From Rhodoglobus sp. (GTDB lineage Bacteria; Actinomycetota; Actinomycetes; Actinomycetales; Microbacteriaceae), in the NCBI GenBank assembly GCA_025463515.1, contig JAODAQ010000013.1:28466-92465 (forward strand): DNA of 64,000 bases. The letters are read 5' to 3'. Below the pieces are notes generated by a model. The model saw only the letters and a program-made list of their open reading frames with translations. It was not told the DNA's origin and ran no database searches. A program made the translations under genes and the position numbers. Below, one piece after another: positions 19,070 to 27,452 of this stretch. Each line of letters starts with the position of its first letter. The stretch's first letter is position 1.

Positions 19070-19426
19070 ATGGCATCCAAGAAGTCGAAGAAGAACGACA
19101 AGGGCTCGGGCAAGGCGGGCAAGGCGGAGGACAAGGCCGTGAAGAAGGCCGCCGAGAAGGCCGCGAAGCTCGCCAAGAAGGCCAAGGAGGCCGCCAAGGC
19201 AGAGGCCGAGAAGGCCCGCAAGAAGGCGAAGAAGGAAGCCAAGAAGGTCCGAGAGGCGACCGAGAAGGCGGCCCGCAAGGCCAAGGAGCACGCCAAGGAT
19301 GCCGCCGCCGACGCCCCTTCCGACGACTGGTCGGTCGTCGCCCTCCGAGCCCGCGCCCGCGAGGTCGGCCTCACCGGCTATTCGAAGCTCACCAAGGCCG
19401 AACTACTGGCCGCCCTGCGAGGTTAA
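19070..19426 (+). CDS. Histone H1-like Lys/Ala-rich protein with SAP/Rho-N-like C-terminus
   Basis: A 118-residue protein. Residues 1 to about 80 are almost only Lys, Ala and Glu in AAKKAKK-like heptads, like a eukaryotic histone H1 tail or the basic tails of actinobacterial nucleoid proteins. The last 35 residues (WSVVALRARAREVGLTGYSKLTKAELLAALRG in parts) match the small helix-extended-helix fold of SAP or Rho N-terminal domains that bind nucleic acid. The likely role is DNA or RNA binding and compaction; this is inference. Starting at MASKKSKKN puts the basic tract at the N-terminus; upstream frame sequence is unrelated. Confidence 0.75.
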   Translation: MASKKSKKNDKGSGKAGKAEDKAVKKAAEKAAKLAKKAKEAAKAEAEKARKKAKKEAKKVREATEKAARKAKEHAKDAAADAPSDDWSVVALRARAREVGLTGYSKLTKAELLAALRG

Positions 19427-19487
19427 CCCTTCCTGTGAATCGCGTCGGGCCATTGCGGTTCGGCGATCGCGGGAGGACGCTCAACCC

Positions 19488-19697
19488 ATGACGACTGACA
19501 TGAGCGACGACGAGGTCATGGCGCAGGTCGCCCAGAAGCTGAGCGAGAAGAACGCCGACATCCCGCGGGACGTCATCGACGGCGTGGTCCGCGAAGAGTA
19601 CTTCGCGATCGCGGGCCGGCCCGTGCGCGACTACCTCTCGGTCCTCACCGAGCGTGCCGCGAAGAGACGGCTCAAGAAGCTCGCGAAGGCCTCCTGA
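19488..19697 (+). CDS. Three-helix-bundle dimerisation-domain protein
   Basis: A 69-residue all-helical protein: MSDDEVMAQVAQKLSEKNADIPRDVIDGVVREEYFAIAGRPVRDYLSVLTERAAKRRL (in parts). The spacing of a first helix, a D-V-I-x-x-V-V-R-E-E second helix and the VRDYLSVLTER third helix matches the small three-helix-bundle dimerisation-domain family of actinobacteria, whose partners are unknown. Its closeness to the histone-like gene may be chance. GGGAGGA at 19471-19477 could be the ribosome-binding site, about 10 nt before the ATG. Confidence 0.7.
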   Translation: MTTDMSDDEVMAQVAQKLSEKNADIPRDVIDGVVREEYFAIAGRPVRDYLSVLTERAAKRRLKKLAKAS

Positions 19698-19743
19698 CGG
19701 ATCTGTTCATCTCGCGTTTCACCGCAGGGGACAGGATGACCGG

Positions 19744-22700
19744 ATGCAGCCCGCCGGAGTCCTGAGCGCCGGTGACCGGGCGCCCGCGCCCCGGACGCTG
19801 CTCGACATCCTCCGCGAGACGACGGCGCGGCATCCCGAGGCCTCCGCCCTCGACGACGGGTTCGGCGCGCTCAGCTACCGCGAGCTCACGGCACGTGTCA
19901 TCCGGACCGCCGCCCGGCTCAACGCGGCCGGGGTGCGCCGCGGCGACCGCGTCGGCATCCGGATGCCGTCGGGCTCGCGCGAGCTCTACATCTCGATCCT
20001 CGGCATCATGGCGGCGGGCGCCGCGTACGTGCCGGTCGATGCGGACGATCCGGATGAGCGCGCGGACCTGGTCTTCGGCGAGGCCGGCGTCCGCGGGGTG
20101 ATCGGTGCTGACGGCGTGCTCAGCCTGTCGGCACCGGACCTGAGCGTGGTCTTCAGCGATGCCCTGTTCGACGGCGCGCCGCCGCATCCCAGCACCGCCT
20201 CCCGCTCGATCGTGCAGCCTCCCACCCCCGCCGACGACGCCTGGGTGATCTTCACCTCGGGCTCGACGGGCACGCCCAAGGGCGTTGCGGTGAGCCATCG
20301 CTCAGCGGCGGCGTTCGTCGATGCCGAGGCCCGCCTGTTCCTTGCGAGCGAGCCGCTCGGCCCTGAGGACCGGGTGCTCGCCGGCCTCTCGGTGGCATTC
20401 GACGCGTCGTGCGAGGAGATGTGGCTCGCGTGGCGCAACGGCGCCTGCCTCGTGCCCGCGCCGCGCTCGCTCGTGCGCAGCGGGATGGACCTCGGCCCCT
20501 GGCTCACGGCGCGCGGCATCACGGTCGTCTCGACAGTCCCCACGCTCGCCTCGCTCTGGCCCGCAGAGTCGCTCGAGAACGTGCGGCTGCTCATCTTCGG
20601 CGGCGAGGCCTGCCCGCCCGAGCTCGCCGAGCGGCTCGCGGTCGACGGCCGCGAGGTGTGGAACACCTACGGCCCCACCGAGGCGACGGTGGTCGCGTGC
20701 GCCGCGCTGCTCGACGGCTCCGACCCTGTGCGCATCGGGCTGCCGCTCGACGGCTGGGACCTCGCCGTGGTCGACGCGAACGGCCAGCCGGTCGCCGAGG
20801 GCGAAGTGGGCGAGCTCATCATCGGCGGCGTCGGGCTCGCGCGCTACCTCGACCCCGCCAAGGACGCCGAGAAGTACGCCCCGCACGAGCAGCTCGGGTG
20901 GGCCCGCGCCTACCGCAGCGGCGACCTCGTGCGGTTCGAGGCCGCGGGGCTCGTCTTCCAGGGGCGCGCGGACGACCAGGTGAAGGTCGGCGGCCGGCGC
21001 ATCGAGCTGGGCGAGATCGAGTCCGCGCTGCAGGAGCTGCCGGGCGTCTCCGGCGCCGCCGCGGCCGTGCGGCAGACGGAAGCCGGCAACCAGGTGCTCG
21101 TCGGCTACCTCGCCGTCGTCTCTCCGGAGAGTTTCGACCGCGCCGCGGCGATCGCCGAGCTTCGGGAGCAGCTTCCCGCCGCGCTGGTGCCACTGCTGGC
21201 CCTTGTCGACCAGCTGCCGGTGAGAACCTCCGGAAAGGTGGACAGGGCTGCGCTGCCATGGCCGCTGCCGGGACTGCTCGACAGCTCCTCGGGCCTGGAC
21301 CCGGCGGCGGAGCGACTGGCGCAGCAGTGGCAGGCTGTGCTGGGCATCCCGGTCGCCGACCTCTCTGCCAATTTCTTCGACCTGGGCGGCGGCTCGCTCG
21401 CGGCCGCCCAGCTCGTCGCGCGGATCCGGGAGGACGACCCGGAGTTCACCGTCGCCGAGATCTACACCCACCCGCGGCTGGGCGCGATGGCGGATGCCCT
21501 CGCCGCCCGCGTGCCGGAGACCCCCGTCGAGCCCCGCGAGTTCCACCGCGTGAAGCCCACCCCGGCCCGCATGCAGTGGCTGCAGACGCTGCTCGGCATC
21601 CCGCTGTACGTGCTGAGCGGAGTGCGCTGGCTCGTGTACCTGCTCGTCGCGGGAGCGATCCTCGTGCCGCTGGGCGGGTTCGGCTTCATCCCCGTGGTGG
21701 TGCCGGCACTGCTCATCCCCGCGATCGTGCTGTTCGCGACCCCGCTGGGCCGGATGGCGGTCGCCGTCGTGTGCGCGCGGCTCCTGCTCCTCGGCCTCAG
21801 GGCCGGGGACTACCCGCGCGGCGGCAGCGTGCACCTGCGCCTGTGGCTCGCGGAGCAGGCGGCGCACCTCATCGGGGCCGTGAGCCTCGCCGGGGCGCCG
21901 TGGATCACCTACTACGCGCGGGCGCTCGGCGCGAAGATCGACCACGAGGTCGACCTGCACACCCTCCCGCCCATCACCGGGATGCTGACCGTGGGGTTCG
22001 GGGCCTCCATCGAGCCCGAGGTCGATCTGTCGGGGTACTGGATCGACGGCGACATCCTGCGGATCGGGGCCATCCGCATCGGAGCGCACAGCTCGATCGG
22101 CGCCCGCAGCACGCTCCTGCCCGGCACCCGCGTGGGCAAGCACGCCGAGATCGCCGCGGGCTCTGCGGTGTTCGGGCGCGTGCCGGCCGGGCAGCTGTGG
22201 GCGGGGTCGCCCGCGCAGCGGGTCGGGCGCAGCACTGCCTGGTGGCCCGATCAGCGCCCGCCGCGCGCGCGGCGCTGGCTCGCGGCGTTCGGGGCATCCT
22301 CGATCGCGCTCTCACTGCTGCCCCTCATCGCCCTCGCGAGCGGCGGCGTGGTCGTCGCACTCGCTGTCCGTGGCTCCGCGACCGCGTGGGATGTCGCCTG
22401 GCGCGCGCTCGGCGCGCTCACTCCCGCGACGCTCGTGGCCGGGGTCGTGCTGGCCGGCCTCGTGGTGATCACGGTCAGGCTCCTGGGGCTCGGGCTGCGC
22501 GAGGGCACCTTCCCCGTCCGCAGCCGCATCGGCTGGCAGGTGTGGAGCACCGAGCGAGTGCTCGACCTCTCCCGTACCGTCCTGTTCCCGCTCTACGCGA
22601 GCCTCTTCACCCCGGTCTGGCTGCGGATGCTCGGGGCAAAGGTCGGGCGCGACGTCGAGGCCTCGACGGTGCTGCTCGTGCCGTCGATGACCACGATCCG

Positions 22701-23688
22701 CGACGGGGCCTTCCTCGCCGATGACACGATGATCGGCTCGTACGAGCTGGGCGGCGGCTGGCTCCGGCTCGGCAGGTCCGACATCGGCAAGCGCGCCTTC
22801 CTGGGCAACTCGGGCATGGCCGCGGCAGGGCACACCGTTCCGAAAGACGGCCTCGTGGCCGTGCTCTCGGCGGCGCCCGCCAAGTCGAAGGCGGGGTCGT
22901 CGTGGCTCGGCTCCCCCGCGGTCCGGCTGCGGCGCACGGTCGCGGCGGCCGACGAGGGCCGCACCTTCCGCCCCCACCCGGGGCTGCGCGCGGCCCGCAT
23001 CCTGTGGGAGCTCGGGCGGATCATCCCGGTCATCGTCACCTGCGGCATCGGCCTCGGCGTGCTGTTCGCGCTCGCGGTGCTCACCACCGAGTTCGGCGTC
23101 GTGGTCGCGGTGGCGCTGAGCGGCGTTGTCATGCTCGCGGCCGGCGCGGTCGCCGCCGCGATCAGCGCTGCCGCGAAGTGGGTGATCTCGGGCCGCATCC
23201 GCGTCGGCGACCACCCGCTGTGGTCGTCGTTCGTGTGGCGGACGGAGGTCGCAGACACCTTCGTCGAGATGGTTGCCGCGCCGTGGTTCGCCCAGGCGGC
23301 AGCCGGGACGCCCGCGCTCGTGATCTGGCTGCGGAGCCTGGGCGCCTCGATCGGCAAGGGCGTGTGGTGCGAGACCTACTGGCTGCCCGAGGCCGACCTC
23401 GCCCGCCTCGGTGACGGTTCGACGGTCAATCGCGGCTGCGTTGTGCAAACCCACCTGTTCCATGATCGAATCATGAGCATGGACACGGTGACGCTCGACG
23501 CGGGGGCGACGCTCGGCCCGCACAGCGTCATCCTGCCCGCCGCCCGCATCGGCGAGCACGGCACCGTCGGCCCCGCCTCGCTCGTGATGCGCGGCGAGCT
23601 CGTGCCCGTCGGCAGCCGCTGGAGCGGCAACCCGATCGGCCCGTGGCGAGAGGTCACCTTCGCGGACTACCACGCGAAGAACTCCTGA
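19744..23688 (+). CDS. Pls/PosA-type single-module nonribosomal peptide synthetase
   Basis: A 1314-residue synthetase. Residues 20-510 are an adenylation domain: FTSGSTGTPKGVAVSHRS (core A3), NTYGPTEATV (A5), YRSGDLVRF (A7) and GKVDRAALP (A10). A carrier domain follows with FFDLGGGSL, whose Ser551 would take phosphopantetheine. There is no condensation or thioesterase domain. The remaining about 750 residues alternate about six membrane segments with three left-handed beta-helix (hexapeptide) blocks near residues 720-820, 970-1070 and 1190-1310. This is the plan of poly-epsilon-lysine synthetase (Pls) and PosA relatives, which make isopeptide homopolymers at the membrane. The monomer is unknown. 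The stop overlaps the M1 peptidase start. Confidence 0.88.
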   Translation: MQPAGVLSAGDRAPAPRTLLDILRETTARHPEASALDDGFGALSYRELTARVIRTAARLNAAGVRRGDRVGIRMPSGSRELYISILGIMAAGAAYVPVDADDPDERADLVFGEAGVRGVIGADGVLSLSAPDLSVVFSDALFDGAPPHPSTASRSIVQPPTPADDAWVIFTSGSTGTPKGVAVSHRSAAAFVDAEARLFLASEPLGPEDRVLAGLSVAFDASCEEMWLAWRNGACLVPAPRSLVRSGMDLGPWLTARGITVVSTVPTLASLWPAESLENVRLLIFGGEACPPELAERLAVDGREVWNTYGPTEATVVACAALLDGSDPVRIGLPLDGWDLAVVDANGQPVAEGEVGELIIGGVGLARYLDPAKDAEKYAPHEQLGWARAYRSGDLVRFEAAGLVFQGRADDQVKVGGRRIELGEIESALQELPGVSGAAAAVRQTEAGNQVLVGYLAVVSPESFDRAAAIAELREQLPAALVPLLALVDQLPVRTSGKVDRAALPWPLPGLLDSSSGLDPAAERLAQQWQAVLGIPVADLSANFFDLGGGSLAAAQLVARIREDDPEFTVAEIYTHPRLGAMADALAARVPETPVEPREFHRVKPTPARMQWLQTLLGIPLYVLSGVRWLVYLLVAGAILVPLGGFGFIPVVVPALLIPAIVLFATPLGRMAVAVVCARLLLLGLRAGDYPRGGSVHLRLWLAEQAAHLIGAVSLAGAPWITYYARALGAKIDHEVDLHTLPPITGMLTVGFGASIEPEVDLSGYWIDGDILRIGAIRIGAHSSIGARSTLLPGTRVGKHAEIAAGSAVFGRVPAGQLWAGSPAQRVGRSTAWWPDQRPPRARRWLAAFGASSIALSLLPLIALASGGVVVALAVRGSATAWDVAWRALGALTPATLVAGVVLAGLVVITVRLLGLGLREGTFPVRSRIGWQVWSTERVLDLSRTVLFPLYASLFTPVWLRMLGAKVGRDVEASTVLLVPSMTTIRDGAFLADDTMIGSYELGGGWLRLGRSDIGKRAFLGNSGMAAAGHTVPKDGLVAVLSAAPAKSKAGSSWLGSPAVRLRRTVAAADEGRTFRPHPGLRAARILWELGRIIPVIVTCGIGLGVLFALAVLTTEFGVVVAVALSGVVMLAAGAVAAAISAAAKWVISGRIRVGDHPLWSSFVWRTEVADTFVEMVAAPWFAQAAAGTPALVIWLRSLGASIGKGVWCETYWLPEADLARLGDGSTVNRGCVVQTHLFHDRIMSMDTVTLDAGATLGPHSVILPAARIGEHGTVGPASLVMRGELVPVGSRWSGNPIGPWREVTFADYHAKNS

Positions 23689-24977
23689 TGCCGGCGAAGT
23701 ACGTCTCCGGAAGCGGCAATGCCGGCTACGGGGTCGACTCGTACGACCTCGACCTGCGCTACCGGGTGGCGACGAACCGGCTGGATGGCACGGCAGTCGT
23801 CACCGCGACGAGCACCCGCGCCCTGCCGAAGCTCACGCTCGACCTCTCCCGCCTGCAGGTCGGCAAGGTGAAGCTGCAGGGAGCCCGGGCGGTGCGCTTC
23901 AGCCAGACGGCGAACAAGCTCACGATCATCCCCGCCGCCCCGATCGCCGCCGGCACCACCTTCGTGCTGACGATCGAGTACTCGGGCGCGCCCGTGCCCC
24001 GGCCGAGCCCGTGGGGGCCTGTCGGGTGGGAGGAGCTCGAGGACGGCGTGCTCGTCGCGGCGCAGCCCACCGGCGCCCCGTCCTGGTTCCCGTGCAACGA
24101 CGACGTCGCGGACAAGGCGAGCTACAGCATCCGGGTCGCCGCCGAGCAGGCGTACACGGTGGTCTGCAACGGGATGCTCGTCGAGCACCGGGTGCTCGCC
24201 GGCCGCAGCCATTGGCACTACGAGCAGAAGGAGCCGACGGCGACGTACCTGGCGACGCTGCAGATCGGGCGCTACCAGCTGAGGGCGACGACCTTCGGCA
24301 CCGTGCCCGGCGTGCTGGCCTTCCCGCCGGCCATCGACGCCCGCGTCACCGCCGACTTCGCCGCGGTCGGCCCGATGATGACAGCGTTCGAGGGGATGTT
24401 CGGGCCCTACCCGTTCGGCAGCTACACGGTCGTCGTGACCCACGACGACCTCGAGATTCCGCTGGAGTCGCAGGCCCTCGCGACGTTCGGCGCCAACCAC
24501 GCGGACGGCCACGGCGGCTCCGAGCGGCTCGTCGCCCACGAGCTGGCGCACCAGTGGTTCGGCAACAGCGTCGGCCTCGCGTCGTGGAAGGACATCTGGC
24601 TCAACGAGGGCTTCGCGTGCTACGCCGAGTGGCTCTGGTCGGAGAGCAAGGGCGGGCCATCGGCGGATACGTCCGCGCGGCAGTTCCGCCGCAGCCTGGT
24701 CTCCCAGCCGACCGACCTCGTGCTCGGCGACCCCGGCCCCGCGCTCATGTTCGACGACCGCGTGTACAAGCGCGGCGCCCTGACCCTGCACGCGCTGCGG
24801 CTCGTGCTCGGCGACGGGCAGTTCTTCGACCTGCTGCGCGCGTGGACGTCGCTGCACAGGTTCGGCACTGCCACCACCGACGACTTCCGCGCGCTGGCGG
24901 CGACGTTCGCCGACCGCCCGCTCGACGCCCTGTTCGAGTCGTGGCTGTTCGGCGCCGCGGTCCCGCGCCTCAGCTAG
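23688..24977 (+). CDS. M1-family zinc metallopeptidase
   Basis: A 429-residue M1 peptidase shorter than PepN, as many actinobacterial members are. HELAHQWFGN (residues 284-293) and WLNEGFA with Glu307 form the HExxH-x18-E zinc site, and Glu285 is the general base. PLESQAL stands where the GAMEN-type substrate loop would be, so exopeptidase specificity is not certain. There is no signal peptide. The ATG overlaps the NRPS stop by 1 nt (TGATG), so the genes are translationally coupled. This suggests processing or turnover of the NRPS product, which is inference. Confidence 0.9.
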   Translation: MPAKYVSGSGNAGYGVDSYDLDLRYRVATNRLDGTAVVTATSTRALPKLTLDLSRLQVGKVKLQGARAVRFSQTANKLTIIPAAPIAAGTTFVLTIEYSGAPVPRPSPWGPVGWEELEDGVLVAAQPTGAPSWFPCNDDVADKASYSIRVAAEQAYTVVCNGMLVEHRVLAGRSHWHYEQKEPTATYLATLQIGRYQLRATTFGTVPGVLAFPPAIDARVTADFAAVGPMMTAFEGMFGPYPFGSYTVVVTHDDLEIPLESQALATFGANHADGHGGSERLVAHELAHQWFGNSVGLASWKDIWLNEGFACYAEWLWSESKGGPSADTSARQFRRSLVSQPTDLVLGDPGPALMFDDRVYKRGALTLHALRLVLGDGQFFDLLRAWTSLHRFGTATTDDFRALAATFADRPLDALFESWLFGAAVPRLS

Positions 24978-25005
24978 GCCCGGCCCGTTCTCGGTCCCGC
25001 TGGCT

Positions 25006-25566
25006 TCAGATGCCCACTGCGACGCTGACGCGCACGTCGGGCGCGAGCTGCACATCTGCGACGCGGTATCGGGCAGGCGAGTCGGCGATCGAGGCCTCGT
25101 CGCCCGTGAACGAGACGAGCGCCGGATCCACCCGCAGCCCCCTCCCGTCGGCCTTCAGTACCGCCTCCACCCGCGTCCAGCGCACGAGCGACGCCTCGCC
25201 CGCGACCGACCCGACCGCGGCCAGCGCGGCGGCGGACTGTTCGAGCGGCTCGACGTCGACCCCCACCGGGCCGTCCCAGGAGGCGGCCGCGACCACGGCC
25301 ACCGCGCTGTGCGACAGGCTCACGTGCAGCGCCGAGCCGGCGACCACGGGCCTGCCGTGCGGCCCGCCGCAGTCCGGGCAGACGGCGGCGAGCGGGACGT
25401 CCTCGGGCGCAATACCGGTCAGCTCGCCCACCAGCCGCCGGAGCACGAGCCTGCCGAGGAGGAACGAGTCGCTCGGCGACGCGTCGTACCGGGCGCGCTC
25501 GAGAGGGGAGAGCACCCCCAGGGCCGCCGCCCTGTCGTCCAGATTCCGTGCCCAGCGCAGGATCAT
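25006..25566 (-). CDS. 4'-phosphopantetheinyl transferase (Sfp-type)
   Basis: A 186-residue Sfp/HetI-like enzyme. It has HVSLSHSAVAVVAAA (about residues 92-106), GVDVEPLE with the magnesium-binding Asp/Glu pair, and RWTRVEAVLKADGRGL, the WxxKEAxxKxxGxG motif with Val-Glu replacing Lys-Glu. It transfers phosphopantetheine from CoA to carrier-protein serines and is the natural candidate to activate Ser551 of the nearby NRPS. MILRWARN is the chosen start because it overlaps the ltrA stop (TGATG). It is convergent with the NRPS/M1 genes, ending 28 bp from the peptidase stop. Confidence 0.87.
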   Translation of the reverse strand: MILRWARNLDDRAAALGVLSPLERARYDASPSDSFLLGRLVLRRLVGELTGIAPEDVPLAAVCPDCGGPHGRPVVAGSALHVSLSHSAVAVVAAASWDGPVGVDVEPLEQSAAALAAVGSVAGEASLVRWTRVEAVLKADGRGLRVDPALVSFTGDEASIADSPARYRVADVQLAPDVRVSVAVGI

Positions 25567-26818
25567 CAGCGCAGCGCGCGCTCGAGCATCCCGACCTGAT
25601 GGCGGTGCCCGACCGTCTCGTAGCCGACCACGATCACCGCGGGCGCGAGCGTCACGACGATGAGGCACCAGCCGAGCGGCACGCCCTGGCCCGCGAGGAA
25701 GACCGCGAGGGCGAGCACGGCGACGGTTCCCGCGAAGAGCGCGACGTGGAGGTTGTCGAACTCGCGCAACAGGTACCAGTGCACTGCGAACAGGGCGACC
25801 GAGAAGATGAAGACCGGCACCGCCACCGCGAGCACGGCCCGACCATCCCGATGGCCGCGTGGCCCTCGATCACGTAGGCGGCGACGTGCAGCCCAGCGCC
25901 GGTCGCGGCTATCGCGCCGTAGATGAAGACGTGGCCGTAGCCCCAGATGAACGCACGACCGCGGAACCGCGCGAGCACGTCGCCCGAGGGGATGATGAAG
26001 TAGTTCCACCACAGCCCGAAGGTCAGGCCGATGCCGGCCACGACGATGAGCACCGCCTCCGTGCTCCAGCCCTGCTCCTGCACGAGCGCCGACACCGCGG
26101 TGACCGTGCCGAACACACCCTCGCCGAGCGCGATGATCGCGAGCAGCCCGTAGCGCTCCGCGATGTGGTGCGGGTGCCACGGGGTCCCCGAGCTCTTCCG
26201 CTCCGAGAGCACCGGCCCGACGCACTCGTACACGAAGAGCACCACGGTCACGAGGAAGAACACCACGAAGGGCAGGTCGAGGAGGGTGACGATCACCCAG
26301 CCCACCTGGGCGGTGCCCACGAAGAACGCGTAGCTGAGCGCTGTTCGGCGGCGGGCCGGATCCTGCTTCGCCGCCCGCAGCCACTGCGCGACCATCGCGA
26401 CCCGCATGATGATGTAGCCCGCCAGCAGCACGCTGTTGTCGATGTGCCCGCCGTGCTCGAGGGAGGCGAAGAACACCGGCATGCCGAGCGCGTAGACGAC
26501 GACGCCGATCATCTGCACCATCGTGGTGAGCCGGTAGAACCAGTCGTCGGTGTCGTAGGCCGAGGCGAACCAGGAGAAGTTGATCCAGGCCCAGCACGCG
26601 CCGAACACCGCGAAGAAGAAGCCGGTGATGCCCGGGGCGAAGTGCCCGGTCGACACGAGGTGCGCGAACTGGTCGCCGGCCTGCGCGAACGCGACCACGA
26701 ACGCGAGGTCGAAGAGCAGCTCGAGCGGAGTCGCGGAGCGGTGCTGCTCGGCCGGGTTGCGGCCGGTCATCCGGGCGAGGCGGTGCCCGCGGTCGGTGGT
26801 CGGCGCGGTCTCAGACAC
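25566..26818 (-). pseudogene. LtrA-family membrane protein, frameshifted
   Basis: A low-temperature-requirement-A family protein with about ten membrane segments, readable over the whole length only if one base is added. From the GTG at 26818 the frame gives normal LtrA sequence (RNPAEQHRSATPLELLFDLAFV, in parts) to about residue 326. It then breaks at the C run 25838-25840 (GGTCGGGCCG on the coding strand), after which the correct sequence (LAVAVPVFIFSVALFAVHWYL) continues in another frame to 25566. A GGGG-to-GGG loss explains this. It may be a sequencing error in the run or a true inactivation. The downstream PPTase start overlaps the restored stop. Confidence 0.75.
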
Positions 26819-26825
26819 GCGCTCA

Positions 26826-27064
26826 TCATTCCACGGCGGGCGCCTTGCGCACAGGCAGCAGGAGGGGCAGTGCGAGCACGATCGTGCTCGACAGGCTCAC
26901 GATCGCGAACGGATGCCGCGTACGTCGACCGCCACCCAGGGGCCGAGGCCGAGCCCCGGGAAGGACTCGTAGAACTCGGTGGGCAGGAAGGCCGCCCAGA
27001 TCCCCACGACGGTGCCGATGAGGGAGGTGATGACGAGGAAGATGCGCCGCAGTGGCAGGTTCAT
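26826..27064 (-). pseudogene. Decayed small membrane-protein gene
   Basis: The 5' part encodes MNLPLRRIFLVITSLIGTVVGIWAAFLPTEFYESFPGLGLGPWVAVD (read in parts), the start of a small actinobacterial membrane protein family. The frame is then lost. A second frame from about 26915 to 26826 encodes HPFAIVSLSSTIVLALPLLLPV, like the last segment of the same family. The middle (about two membrane segments) is missing, so an internal deletion is the simplest explanation. It is unlikely to be functional. Confidence 0.55.
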
Positions 27065-27101
27065 GCCAGCGAAGACGGCACAGGGCTCCCGAACGTGACA
27101 G

Positions 27102-27410
27102 CTAGGGAGCGACATCCTCGGGCTCAGGAATCAGCTGGAGGCCGCCGGGGGAGTTCGCCGACTTGCTGAGCGCGTTGACCCAGTTCTTGTTGATCAGCGG
27201 GGTCTTGCCGCCGAAGTACTCGAACGCGAGCGAGATGTTCGGGCTGATCCAGATCGACGTGCGGCCGTAGCCGTTGCGCGAGGGCTCGGTCCAGGTGAAC
27301 GAGAAGGGCTCGCCGCGGCGGATCTTCGCCCAGATCACGATCTGCAAGTGCGCTAGCACGCGGTCGTCGAAGGTCGCAGTGAGCTTCGAGTCGTAGGTCA
27401 GCGTTCCCAC
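27102..27410 (-). CDS. DUF7882-like small protein (paralogue A)
   Basis: A 102-residue soluble protein: MGTLTYDSKLTATFDDRVLAHLQIVIWAKIRRGEPFSFTW, then WISPNISLAFEYFGGK, NKNWVNALSKSANSPGGLQLIPEP (in parts). It is clearly homologous to the gene at 30899, which has the same blocks in order. This family is common in Microbacteriaceae and often carries a misleading ATP-dependent DNA ligase label; no ligase motif is visible. Function is unknown. The start is GTG with AAGGGA upstream. The two paralogues flank the cyclic-di-GMP genes. Confidence 0.75.
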   Translation of the reverse strand: MGTLTYDSKLTATFDDRVLAHLQIVIWAKIRRGEPFSFTWTEPSRNGYGRTSIWISPNISLAFEYFGGKTPLINKNWVNALSKSANSPGGLQLIPEPEDVAP

Positions 27411-27452
27411 CGTGTGGTCCCTTCGTAATGGTGCGAGTCGAGCATAAGACGG

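Noticed and set aside
19744..23688. A larger NRPS/PKS biosynthetic cluster
   Set aside because: Only one adenylation and one carrier domain are present, with no condensation, thioesterase or tailoring genes besides the M1 peptidase and the PPTase.
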